Assembly: GCA_023456105.1 (NCBI GenBank) | Contig: JAEYAO010000109.1 | Location: 1 to 32,329 of the forward strand | DNA from: Pseudomonadota bacterium | Lineage (GTDB): Bacteria; Pseudomonadota; Alphaproteobacteria; Caulobacterales; Caulobacteraceae | DNA length: 32,329 bases | Direction of reading: 5' to 3' | Shown here: positions 26,402 through 32,329 of the stretch, piece by piece | Layout of the letters: the number at the start of each line of letters is the position of its first letter | How positions within the stretch are numbered: position 1 is the stretch's first letter | Position numbers and translations under genes: made by a program | Notes under the pieces: generated by a model | Database searches by the model: none | The model's input: only the letters and a program-made list of their open reading frames with translations | What the model was told of the DNA's origin: nothing

Positions 26402-27597
26402 ATCAGAAACGGCCGGCGCGCCTCTTCCCACGCCCGCTCGTCGGGCTGCGTCAGCGTGTCCAGATCGCCCGGCGCCGTCGCCTCGTCGTCCACCCACTCC
26501 CGCAGCAGGGGCGAGCCGTTGATGACGTCGATGGCCAGCTTGCCGAAGGCGTATTCGTAGGGAAAGTCGCGCCACAGGTCGTAGTCCGGATACAGCCCCC
26601 GGATCGCCTTGAACGCCAGCGCCTGCACCCTCCACGGCCGGAACGCCGCAGGGTCATAGGCCGGTCCCTCCACATGAATCTGCACGCCCGAGCACAGCTG
26701 TCCCACATGCTTGTGGAAGGTCGGCTCGAACCAGCAATCGCGCAGCACGCAGCCGTTCAGCCACTCCGGGGCCAGCGCGTGCATCTGGGCGATCACCGCC
26801 CGCGCGTCGATGTCGGGCGCGCCGAACAGCTCCAGCGGGCGGGTCGTGCCGCGCCCCTCCGACAGGGTGGTCCCCTCCAGCATCACCGTGCCGGCGTATG
26901 CGCGCGCCATCGACAGGTTGGGGGCGTTCGGACTGGGATTGACCCACGCCCGCTCCAGCAGCGGCCAGCCGAAGCCCGGCCCCTCTTCGGGCCGCCACCC
27001 CTCCATGGCGATCACGCGGTAGTCGACGTCCAGCTTGAAGCGGTCGATGAACCACAGGCCCAGCTCGCCCAGGGTCAGGCCGTGACGCATCGGCATGGGT
27101 CCGGCGCCGACAAAGCTCTCCCAGCCCGGCCGCAGCGTCAGCCCCTCGACCGGCCGCCCGGCCGGGTTGGGCCGGTCCAGCACCCACACCGTCTTGCCGT
27201 GCTCGGCCGCCGCCTCCAGCACATACAGAAGCGTGGTCACGAAGGTGTAGATGCGGCACCCGAGGTCCTGCAGGTCCACCAGCAGCACGTCGAACGTGCC
27301 CATCCACTGCCCGCGCGGCCGCCGCACCTCGCCATACAGGCTGAACACCGAAATGCCGTGCACCGGATCGGTGTAGTCCGGGCTCTCCATCATATTGTCC
27401 TGCAGGTCGCCCTTCATCCCGTGCTGTGGACCGAAGGCGGCCGTCAGGGTGATCTCGGGACAGGCGGCCAGCGCATCCACCGCATGCGTCAGGTCCTTGG
27501 TCACCGACGCCGGATGCGCCAGCAGCGCCACGCGCCGCCCCTTCAGCTCGGCCCGCAGCGCGGGATCGGACAGCAGGCGATCAAGGCCGAAGTTCAT
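26395..27597 (-). CDS. NamZ-like protein (DUF1343), putative exo-beta-N-acetylmuramidase
   Basis: 400 residues of the DUF1343 family, whose characterised Bacillus member NamZ removes N-acetylmuramic acid from peptidoglycan fragments. Conserved blocks include AFGPQHGMKGDLQDNM, TFDVLLVDLQDLGCRIYTFV, WVLDRPNPAGRPVEGLTL, GPMPMRHGLTLGELG and TTLSEGRGTTRPLELFGAP. No signal peptide or membrane segment is visible, so it may act in the cytoplasm on recycled muropeptide sugars; this is inference. The ATG at 27597 overlaps the stop of the upstream DOMON-like gene by four bases, so the two form a unit. Its 3' end overlaps vapC by seven bases tail to tail. Confidence 0.9.
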   Translation of the reverse strand: MNFGLDRLLSDPALRAELKGRRVALLAHPASVTKDLTHAVDALAACPEITLTAAFGPQHGMKGDLQDNMMESPDYTDPVHGISVFSLYGEVRRPRGQWMGTFDVLLVDLQDLGCRIYTFVTTLLYVLEAAAEHGKTVWVLDRPNPAGRPVEGLTLRPGWESFVGAGPMPMRHGLTLGELGLWFIDRFKLDVDYRVIAMEGWRPEEGPGFGWPLLERAWVNPSPNAPNLSMARAYAGTVMLEGTTLSEGRGTTRPLELFGAPDIDARAVIAQMHALAPEWLNGCVLRDCWFEPTFHKHVGQLCSGVQIHVEGPAYDPAAFRPWRVQALAFKAIRGLYPDYDLWRDFPYEYAFGKLAIDVINGSPLLREWVDDEATAPGDLDTLTQPDERAWEEARRPFLIY

Positions 27598-28094
27598 AGG
27601 AGGTCCAGCACGAAGGAGTCGGGATGGTGAAAGTCCGGCTTATCCGAGGGATGCCTCAGCGCCCAATAGGAAATGCGCCCGTCCTTCCGCTCGACCACGG
27701 TCGACAGCGCCAGCGCCTGCGCACCGGGCGGGAGTTCGATCAGCCCCTCCAACGCCCATAACGCCTCGCCCCCATCCATCCCGAAGACTTCCACGCGCTC
27801 GCCCGCCTCGGCCATGCCGCTGCGATAGCCGTCGAAGCGGTAAGACGCCCACTGGCCGGACGGCGACAGGTTAAACTCGACGTAGCCGCCGCCGGCGGTG
27901 CGCACGAAGACCTCGAAGCAGGTGCGCCGCCACAGATCGTCTGTCCGGCCCGGCGCGGCCGCCTCGGGCCACGCCACCGCGTCTACATCGCCCTCCAGGA
28001 TGAACCGCAGCCAGAGCCGGTCGCCACGCCGCTCCACCTCGACCGCCAGCGACAGCCCGTCCGCGTCGCCGAAAGACTTCAGTTCGTGCGTCAC
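27594..28094 (-). CDS. DOMON-like domain protein of unknown function
   Basis: About 166 residues from a GTG at 28094, chosen because GGAGG lies five bases before it. The sequence resembles the small DOMON-like (carbohydrate-binding-module-type beta sandwich) proteins of alphaproteobacteria: WLRFILEGDVDAVAWP, RTDDLWRRTCFEVFV, YVEFNLSPSGQWASYRFDGYRSGM, and a C-terminal SYWALRHPSDKPDFHHPDSFVLDL. No export signal is visible. It is the upstream partner of the NamZ-like gene, with a four-base overlap, which suggests a shared process around cell-wall sugars, but no function is established. It is divergent from tyrS. Confidence 0.85.
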   Translation of the reverse strand: MTHELKSFGDADGLSLAVEVERRGDRLWLRFILEGDVDAVAWPEAAAPGRTDDLWRRTCFEVFVRTAGGGYVEFNLSPSGQWASYRFDGYRSGMAEAGERVEVFGMDGGEALWALEGLIELPPGAQALALSTVVERKDGRISYWALRHPSDKPDFHHPDSFVLDLL

Positions 28095-28183
28095 CCCGGC
28101 CTCCGCCGCCAAGCCTCCCCCTTGAGGCGACAGCCGTGCTACACGCCCCTTCCCCATCACGCCAAGCCTCGCCAAGCCCGACC

Positions 28184-29482
28184 ATGACCGAACACGCCTT
28201 CACGTCTCCCTTCCTCCAGACCATGCAGGCGCGCGGCTATATCCACCAGATCACCCATCCGGCCGAGCTGGATGCGGCGGCCTCGGCGGGGGTGGTCACC
28301 GGCTACATCGGCTTCGACGCCACCGCGCCGTCGCTGCACGTGGGCCACCTGATCCAGATCATGCTGCTGCGCAGGCTGCAGCAGGCTGGGCACAAGCCCA
28401 TCGTCCTGATGGGCGGCGGCACCACGAAGGTCGGCGACCCGTCCTTCAAGGACACCCAGCGCCCCCTGCTGACCGAAGACCGAATCGCCGAGAATATCGC
28501 CGGCATCCGCGGCGTGTTCGAAAAGTTCCTCACCTTCGGCGAGGGCCCCACCGACGCGGTCATGCTCGACAACGACGAGTGGCTGTCCAAGCTGGGCTAT
28601 CTCGAGTTCCTGCGCGACTACGGGACCCACTTCACCGTCAATCGCATGCTGAGCTTCGATTCGGTCAAGCTGCGCCTGGAACGTGAGCAGCCGCTGACGT
28701 TTCTCGAGTTCAACTACATGCTGATGCAGGCCACCGACTTCCTGGAGCTGAACCGCCGCTACGGCTGCCAGCTGCAGATGGGCGGGTCCGACCAGTGGGG
28801 CAACATCGTCAACGGGGTCGAGCTGACCCGCCGCGTCGATGGCAAGGCCGCCTTCGGCCTGACCACCCCGCTGCTGTCCACCGCCTCCGGCCAGAAGATG
28901 GGCAAGACGGTGGGCGGCGCCGTCTGGCTGAACGCCGACGCCCTGTCGCCCTATGACTACTGGCAGTACTGGCGCAACACCGAGGACGGCGACGTGGGCC
29001 GCTTCATGCGCCTGTTCACCGATCTGTCGGACGCCGAGATCGTCAGCTTCGAGGCGCTTGAGGGCGCCGCCATCAATGACGCCAAAAAGGCGCTGGCCGA
29101 CGCCGCCACCACCATGCTGCACGGCGCGGACGCGGCCGCCCAGGCGCGGGCGACTTCAGAAAAGGCATTCGAACGCGGAGTAGCGACGACTGATCTGCCC
29201 ACTAGGGATCTGCTCTGGGCGGGCACGCCGGAGGAACAGCAACGTAACAGCGACCAGCCGTTCGAACTCAGAACAGCCGAGGCGCTTCTTAGAGCGTCAG
29301 AGCTTTCACCCTCGCTCGGCCAAGCCCGCAAGAAGATTCAGAACGAGGGTGTCTGGATCAACGATGAACTCGTTCGCGATCCTTCCCAAACCTTCGCGCG
29401 CTCGGACGCTGATCCGGAACTCTCAGCGTTCAAGGTTCGCTTGGGCAAGCGTGGTCAGATCGTGCTGGTTAAACCCATCTAA
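28184..29482 (+). CDS. tyrS: tyrosyl-tRNA synthetase
   Basis: Class I synthetase that charges tRNA-Tyr; about 432 residues from the ATG at 28184 (MTEHAFTSPFLQTMQARGY). The HIGH-type signature is HVGH at 52-55, after YIGFDATAPSL. The mid-domain holds LMQATDFLELNRRYGCQLQMGGSDQWGNI, and the KMSKS-type loop is QKMGKTVGGAVW. A C-terminal S4-like RNA-binding domain follows (ARKKIQNEGVWINDELV). From about 29155 to the stop the codons become noticeably less GC-biased (AGA, CTT, GTA, TCA and ACT appear) than in the rest of the gene. The stop is followed after one base by the left repeat of the GIY-YIG cassette. Confidence 0.97.
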   Translation: MTEHAFTSPFLQTMQARGYIHQITHPAELDAAASAGVVTGYIGFDATAPSLHVGHLIQIMLLRRLQQAGHKPIVLMGGGTTKVGDPSFKDTQRPLLTEDRIAENIAGIRGVFEKFLTFGEGPTDAVMLDNDEWLSKLGYLEFLRDYGTHFTVNRMLSFDSVKLRLEREQPLTFLEFNYMLMQATDFLELNRRYGCQLQMGGSDQWGNIVNGVELTRRVDGKAAFGLTTPLLSTASGQKMGKTVGGAVWLNADALSPYDYWQYWRNTEDGDVGRFMRLFTDLSDAEIVSFEALEGAAINDAKKALADAATTMLHGADAAAQARATSEKAFERGVATTDLPTRDLLWAGTPEEQQRNSDQPFELRTAEALLRASELSPSLGQARKKIQNEGVWINDELVRDPSQTFARSDADPELSAFKVRLGKRGQIVLVKPI

Positions 29483-29483
29483 T

Positions 29484-29513
29484 CCGCTCATCCCCGCGAA
29501 GGCGGGGAACCAG
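29484..29513. repeat. REP-like repeat, left copy of the GIY-YIG cassette
   Basis: A 30-base element with a core hairpin TCCCCGC (29491-29497), GAAG loop, GCGGGGA (29502-29508). It begins one base after the tyrS stop. It matches the reverse complement of 29838-29867 at 29 of 30 positions; the single difference lies just outside the hairpin. Confidence 0.9.
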
Positions 29514-29529
29514 AAAAGGCGCACGGACG

Positions 29530-29880
29530 ATGGCCTTCTTCACCTACATGCTGGCCAGCCAGCGGAACGGCACGCTCTACATCGGATCAACCGAAGACCT
29601 GATCCGCCGCGTCGCCCAGCACCGCGCCGGGACCTTTGGCGGGTTCACCGCCCGTCACGGCGTGCAGTTGCTCGTCTGGTACGAAGCCCACGAGACCCGT
29701 GAATCCGCCTTCCTGCGCGAGCGGCGCATAAAGAAGTGGAACCGCCCGTGGAAGCTGCGGCTGATCGAGGCCGACAACCCGACGTGGCGTGATCTGTACG
29801 ACGAGTTTCGATTTGGCGGCCTCAGTGATGCGGCGTCCTGGATCCCCGCCTTCGCGGGGATGAGCGGAAAGGAAGCATGA
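29530..29880 (+). CDS. GIY-YIG nuclease-domain protein
   Basis: 116 residues of the small GIY-YIG (YhbQ/UPF0213-like) nuclease family. The expected order is present: YMLASQRNGTLYIGST (the GIY...YIG pair, here YML and LYIG), LIRRVAQHRAG with the catalytic Arg, GFTARHGV, LVWYEAHETRESAFLRERRIKKW with the catalytic Glu, and KLRLIEADNP. The last ~14 residues (SWIPAFAGMSGKEA) are translated from the right-hand repeat, not from nuclease sequence, as often seen where such repeats sit at a gene end. The stop overlaps the peroxiredoxin start region. The ribosome site before the ATG is weak. The biological substrate of this family is not established. Confidence 0.9.
   Translation: MAFFTYMLASQRNGTLYIGSTEDLIRRVAQHRAGTFGGFTARHGVQLLVWYEAHETRESAFLRERRIKKWNRPWKLRLIEADNPTWRDLYDEFRFGGLSDAASWIPAFAGMSGKEA
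29838..29867. repeat. REP-like repeat, right copy, inside the GIY-YIG 3' end
   Basis: Inverted partner of the element at 29484-29513, 29 of 30 bases matching. The core stem is TCCCCGC (29843-29849), CTTC, GCGGGGA (29854-29860). It is read in frame as the C-terminal residues of the GIY-YIG protein and ends ten bases before the proposed peroxiredoxin ATG region. Confidence 0.9.
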
Positions 29881-30323
29881 TGAAAGCCCCCACCCTCGAT
29901 CTGCCCGCCGACGGCGGCGGCCGCGTGTCGCTGCAGGCGCTGAACGGACCGGCCGTCGTCTACTTCTATCCCAAGGACGACACGGCCGGATGCACCCGCG
30001 AGGCGCAGGATTTCACAGCCCTTGCGCCTGAGTTCGCCGCGCTGGGCGTCACCGTGATCGGCGTGTCGAAGGATACGGTGGCCAAGCACGAGCGGTTCAA
30101 GGCCAAGCATGGTCTGGATGTCGTGCTTGCGTCGGACGAGGACGGTGCGGCTTGCGAGGCTTGGGGCGTCTGGGTCGAAAAGACGCTCTACGGCCGCAAA
30201 TACATGGGGATCGAGCGGGCCACCTTTCTCGTGGACGCCGAGGGGCTGATCCGCCGCGCCTGGCGCAAGGTGTCGGTGAAGGGCCATGCGCAGGAGGTGC
30301 TGGAGGCCGCTCGCGCGCTTTGA
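29880..30323 (+). CDS. bcp: peroxiredoxin, Bcp/PrxQ family
   Basis: Thiol peroxidase that reduces peroxides in the cytoplasm; 147 residues. The peroxidatic Cys is in YFYPKDDTAGCTREAQDF. The resolving Cys often found five residues later is Gln here, while a second Cys occurs in DEDGAACEAWGVW, which could serve as the alternative resolving residue seen in part of the family. The C-terminal KYMGIERATFLVDAEGLIRRAW is typical. The two adjacent ATGs at 29877 and 29880 are both possible; AAGGA lies six bases before the second. The ribosome site lies just past the right REP-like repeat. The gene overlaps the GIY-YIG stop by one to four bases. Confidence 0.93.
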   Translation: MKAPTLDLPADGGGRVSLQALNGPAVVYFYPKDDTAGCTREAQDFTALAPEFAALGVTVIGVSKDTVAKHERFKAKHGLDVVLASDEDGAACEAWGVWVEKTLYGRKYMGIERATFLVDAEGLIRRAWRKVSVKGHAQEVLEAARAL

Positions 30324-30454
30324 TCCACTGTCCCGGACGCCCGGCCGCGTTCGCCGCTTGCGCGAATCGTCGCCTCAGGGGCGAAGTCGGTAAGGTTACG
30401 TCGGCTTTCGTGTGAAGCTGCCGTGGCTTGAACACCCGTCGTGCGGAGGTCGCC

Positions 30455-30970
30455 ATGTTCAACAAGCCCAAGGCCAAGACGCCCGTCGCTTCGCCGGAGA
30501 CCACGGCCTTGACGGACGCGCCCCGCCGTCAGCCGTCGCGGATCGGAGTCGACCTTCAGGTGCGCGGCTCGGTGGTGGGCGACGGCTGGCTGCAGCTCGA
30601 GGGGCAGATCAAGGGCGACGTGCACGTCGGCCGCCTGTTCGTCGAGGAGACGGGCGCCGTCGAGGGCGCCGTGTCGGCCGAGGCGGTCGAGGTCGGCGGC
30701 CGCATCCAGGGGCCGATCACCGCGCGCGAGGTGCGGGTGGCCGCCACCGGTTACGTCCAGGGCGACATCACCACCGAGAAGCTGTCGATCGACAGCGGCG
30801 CCTATTTCCAGGGTCGCTGCACGCAGATCCAGCCGCAGGTGAAGCCGATCCTGCCGGAAGCGCGCCCGGAGCCGGCGCAGGCCGCCGAAACGAATTCGAA
30901 GACGTCCCCGTCCTCGTCGCCCGTCGGGAGCTTCTCGACCGCGCCGGCGGTCTCCGAAAGCCGCCATTAG
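30455..30970 (+). CDS. bactofilin (polymer-forming cytoskeletal protein)
   Basis: About 171 residues. Bactofilins self-assemble into nucleotide-independent filaments at the membrane; in Caulobacter, BacA and BacB localise a cell-wall enzyme at the stalk base. The central beta-helix is clear as repeated short Gly/Val-rich turns: VRGSVVGDGWLQLEGQIKGDV, VEGAVSAEAVEVGGRIQGP, VAATGYVQGDITTEKLSI. It is framed by disordered N- and C-termini rich in Pro, Ala and Ser. The ATG at 30455 follows GGAGG with about six bases of spacing; an earlier in-frame ATG at 30428 lacks a site. The peroxiredoxin lies 131 bases upstream. A strong terminator follows. Confidence 0.94.
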   Translation: MFNKPKAKTPVASPETTALTDAPRRQPSRIGVDLQVRGSVVGDGWLQLEGQIKGDVHVGRLFVEETGAVEGAVSAEAVEVGGRIQGPITAREVRVAATGYVQGDITTEKLSIDSGAYFQGRCTQIQPQVKPILPEARPEPAQAAETNSKTSPSSSPVGSFSTAPAVSESRH

Positions 30971-30976
30971 AAGAAT

Positions 30977-31007
30977 AGGGCCGGCGTCGCCGCCGGCCCT
31001 CTTGTTT
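30977..31007 (+). terminator. intrinsic terminator after the bactofilin gene
   Basis: A perfect 10-bp GC-rich stem, AGGGCCGGCG (30977-30986) with CGCCGGCCCT (30991-31000), loop TCGC, followed by CTTGTTT. The T-rich tail on the plus strand fits bactofilin termination; the convergent prfB also ends here and may use the stem. Confidence 0.85.
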
Positions 31008-32129
31008 CACTCGACGGTGGAGCCGCGCGTCTCGCCGACCCGCGCCGCCAGCGCCGCGCCCATGAACTGATCCAGGTCGCCGTCCAGCACCCCTTGCGTG
31101 TCGGAGGTCTCGACCTCGGTCCGCAGATCCTTCACCATCTGATACGGCTGCAGCACATAGGACCGGATCTGGTGGCCCCAGCCGATGTCGGTCTTGGCGT
31201 CGGCCAAAGCCTGGGCCGCCGCCTCGCGCTTCTGCAGCTCCAGCTCGTACAGCCGCGCCCGCAGCATCTTCCAGGCCTGTTCGCGGTTCTGGTGCTGCGA
31301 CCGCCCGGCCTGGCACGCCACCACCGTGTTGGTCGGGATGTGCGTCAGGCGCACGGCCGAATCGGTCTTGTTGATGTGCTGCCCGCCGGCGCCGGACGCC
31401 CGATAGGTGTCGGTGCGCACGTCCGACGGGTTGATGTCGATCTCGATGGCGTCGTCCACCACCGGCGACACCCCGATGGAGGCGAACGAGGTGTGCCGCT
31501 TGGCCGCCGCGTCATAAGGGCTGATGCGCACCAGCCGGTGCACGCCCGACTCCGACTTCAGCCAGCCATAGGCGTTCGGCCCCGAGATCTGGATCGTGGC
31601 CGACTTGATGCCCGCCTGCTCGCCCGATTCCTCGGCCTCCACCGTGACCTCATAGCCATGGGCCCGCGCCCAGCGGCTGTACATGCGCAGCAGCATGCCG
31701 GCCCAGTCGTTGGACTCGGTGCCCCCGGCGCCGGAGTTCACTTCCAGATAGGCGTCGTTGCCGTCCGCCTCGCCGGACAGCAGCGCCTCAAGCTCCGCTC
31801 GCGCCGCGCGTTCCTTGATGGCCTTCAGCTGGGCGCGTGCGTCTTCCAGAGCGGCCTCGTCGCCCTCCTCGTCGGCCATTTCGGCCAGCATGACGCCGTC
31901 CTCGAGCCCCTGTTCCATCTCCTTGACGGTGTTGATCTGGGCTTCAAGACGCGAGCGGTCGCGGCTGACGGCCTGCGCCTCGTCCGGCCGGTCCCACAGG
32001 GTCGGGTCCTCGACCCGCGCGTTCAGCTCATCGAGCTTTCGAAGGGCGACATCCCAGTCAAAGACGCCTCCTGAGCAGAGCGACGCTCTGCTCGATGTCG
32101 GCCTTCATGGCCTCGACATCCGGTCTCAT
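31007..32129 (-). CDS. prfB: peptide chain release factor 2, with programmed +1 frameshift
   Basis: RF2 terminates translation at UGA and UAA. The gene starts at the ATG at 32129 (GGAG six bases upstream) and reads 23 codons to an in-frame TGA at 32060-32058 (AGG AGG CGT CTT TGA C). The internal AGGAGG and the slippery CTT-TGA-C are the classic RF2 autoregulatory frameshift. After +1 slippage at CTT, reading continues from GAC (32059-32057) to the stop at 31009-31007, giving about 373 residues. The second frame carries VNSGAGGTESNDWAG, the stop-codon recognition tripeptide as SPY in RISPYDAAAKRHTSF, the catalytic GGQ in SGAGGQHINKT, and SQHQNREQAW. An annotation starting at 31918 would lose the N-terminal domain. 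It is downstream of the probable PBP1A gene, the usual alphaproteobacterial order. Confidence 0.96.
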
Positions 32130-32150
32130 CGCAATCTCCATGCGACAGCA

Positions 32151-32185
32151 AAAAGGAAAGGCGCGCCGGTCGGCCGGCGCGCCTT
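32151..32185 (-). terminator. intrinsic terminator between the pbp1A-like gene and prfB
   Basis: A perfect 12-bp stem, AAGGCGCGCCGG (32158-32169) with CCGGCGCGCCTT (32174-32185), and a four-base loop. On the minus strand it is followed by TCCTTTTTGC. It would end the transcript of the gene at the right edge, so prfB needs its own promoter in the short space after it. Confidence 0.85.
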
Positions 32186-32205
32186 GGTCCGCCCTATCTA
32201 GAGCG

Positions 32206-32329
32206 TCAGTAGAGCCCGCTCAAGTCCTCGGCCGGCTCGCGCTTGGGCGGCGGCGGGGCGGCGGGGGGCGGAGGCGCGCCGCCGCTGGCCGCCGCCTCGC
32301 TCTCGCGCCGGATCACGTCATAGTAGCTC
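32206..32329 (-). CDS. C-terminal end of a probable penicillin-binding protein 1A
   Basis: Only the last 40 residues are visible, ending at the TGA at 32206-32208. The fragment reads SYYDVIRRESEAAASGG, then a Pro/Ala-rich stretch, and ends EPAEDLSGLY. A disordered Pro-rich tail ending in GLY after the catalytic domains is common in alphaproteobacterial bifunctional PBP1A, and pbp1A-prfB is a conserved neighbour pair. The assignment is therefore from context and tail composition, not from a catalytic domain. Confidence 0.6.
   Translation of the reverse strand, partial: SYYDVIRRESEAAASGGAPPPPAAPPPPKREPAEDLSGLY

Noticed and set aside
29484..29867. CRISPR repeats
   Set aside because: Only two copies, in opposite orientation and with a gene between; this is an inverted REP-like pair.
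31919..32129. prfB as a pseudogene broken by an early TGA
   Set aside because: The TGA lies in the exact AGGAGG...CTT TGA C context of the RF2 programmed frameshift, and the downstream frame is intact.

Overview
The window is high-GC DNA with the gene content, protein sequences and codon bias of an alphaproteobacterium in the order Caulobacterales. MreB, RhlB/RhlE-type helicase, SUF and RF2 sequences look like those of Caulobacter and Brevundimonas, and the overall style fits a Brevundimonas-like chromosome. This is my reading from remembered family sequences, not from a search. Coding density is near total, and no stretch over 300 bases lacks a gene. I see no rRNA, tRNA, CRISPR array, prophage or complete insertion sequence.

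Layout, left to right. 1-1395 (minus): mreB followed by the start of mreC, the cell-shape genes, separated by a hairpin-rich gap. 1661-3585: a beta-class glutathione S-transferase (minus) divergent from an aspartate aminotransferase (plus). 3591-5252 (plus): a large uncharacterised protein joining a phosphoribosyltransferase-like domain to a kinase-like domain, closed by a strong hairpin terminator. 5312-8272 (minus): yajC-secD-secF, the SecDF-YajC accessory unit of the Sec translocon. 8373-12421 (minus): serS, surE, pcm and a LysM/LytM lipoprotein, with an inverted pair of REP-like repeats upstream of surE. 12535-17988 (plus): mutL, a DEAD-box RNA helicase with a clear promoter, a GGDEF diguanylate cyclase and a PlsC-type acyltransferase.

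17985-24855 (minus) is a complete SUF iron-sulfur cluster operon: iscR-type regulator, class I cysteine desulfurase, sufB, sufC, sufD, sufS, sufT-like and sufA. The genes overlap or are nearly contiguous. The promoter has a good -35/-10 pair, with a 15-base palindrome of IscR-box geometry lying on the -10. 25016-26401 (plus): an alpha/beta hydrolase-fold protein lacking the usual nucleophile serine, then a Phd/VapC-type toxin-antitoxin pair with a candidate operator. 26395-28094 (minus): a DOMON-like protein and a NamZ/DUF1343 protein.

28184-30970 (plus): tyrS, a GIY-YIG nuclease-domain gene bracketed by a near-perfect 30-base inverted repeat, a Bcp-type peroxiredoxin and a bactofilin. 31007-32129 (minus): prfB with its programmed +1 frameshift intact. 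The window ends inside the 3' end of a gene that is probably penicillin-binding protein 1A.

Most of the window is conserved housekeeping: cell shape, protein export, translation, Fe-S assembly and mismatch repair. The places most worth a second look are the phosphoribosyltransferase-kinase fusion, the repeat-bracketed GIY-YIG cassette, the IscR-type operator, and several proteins with altered active sites.
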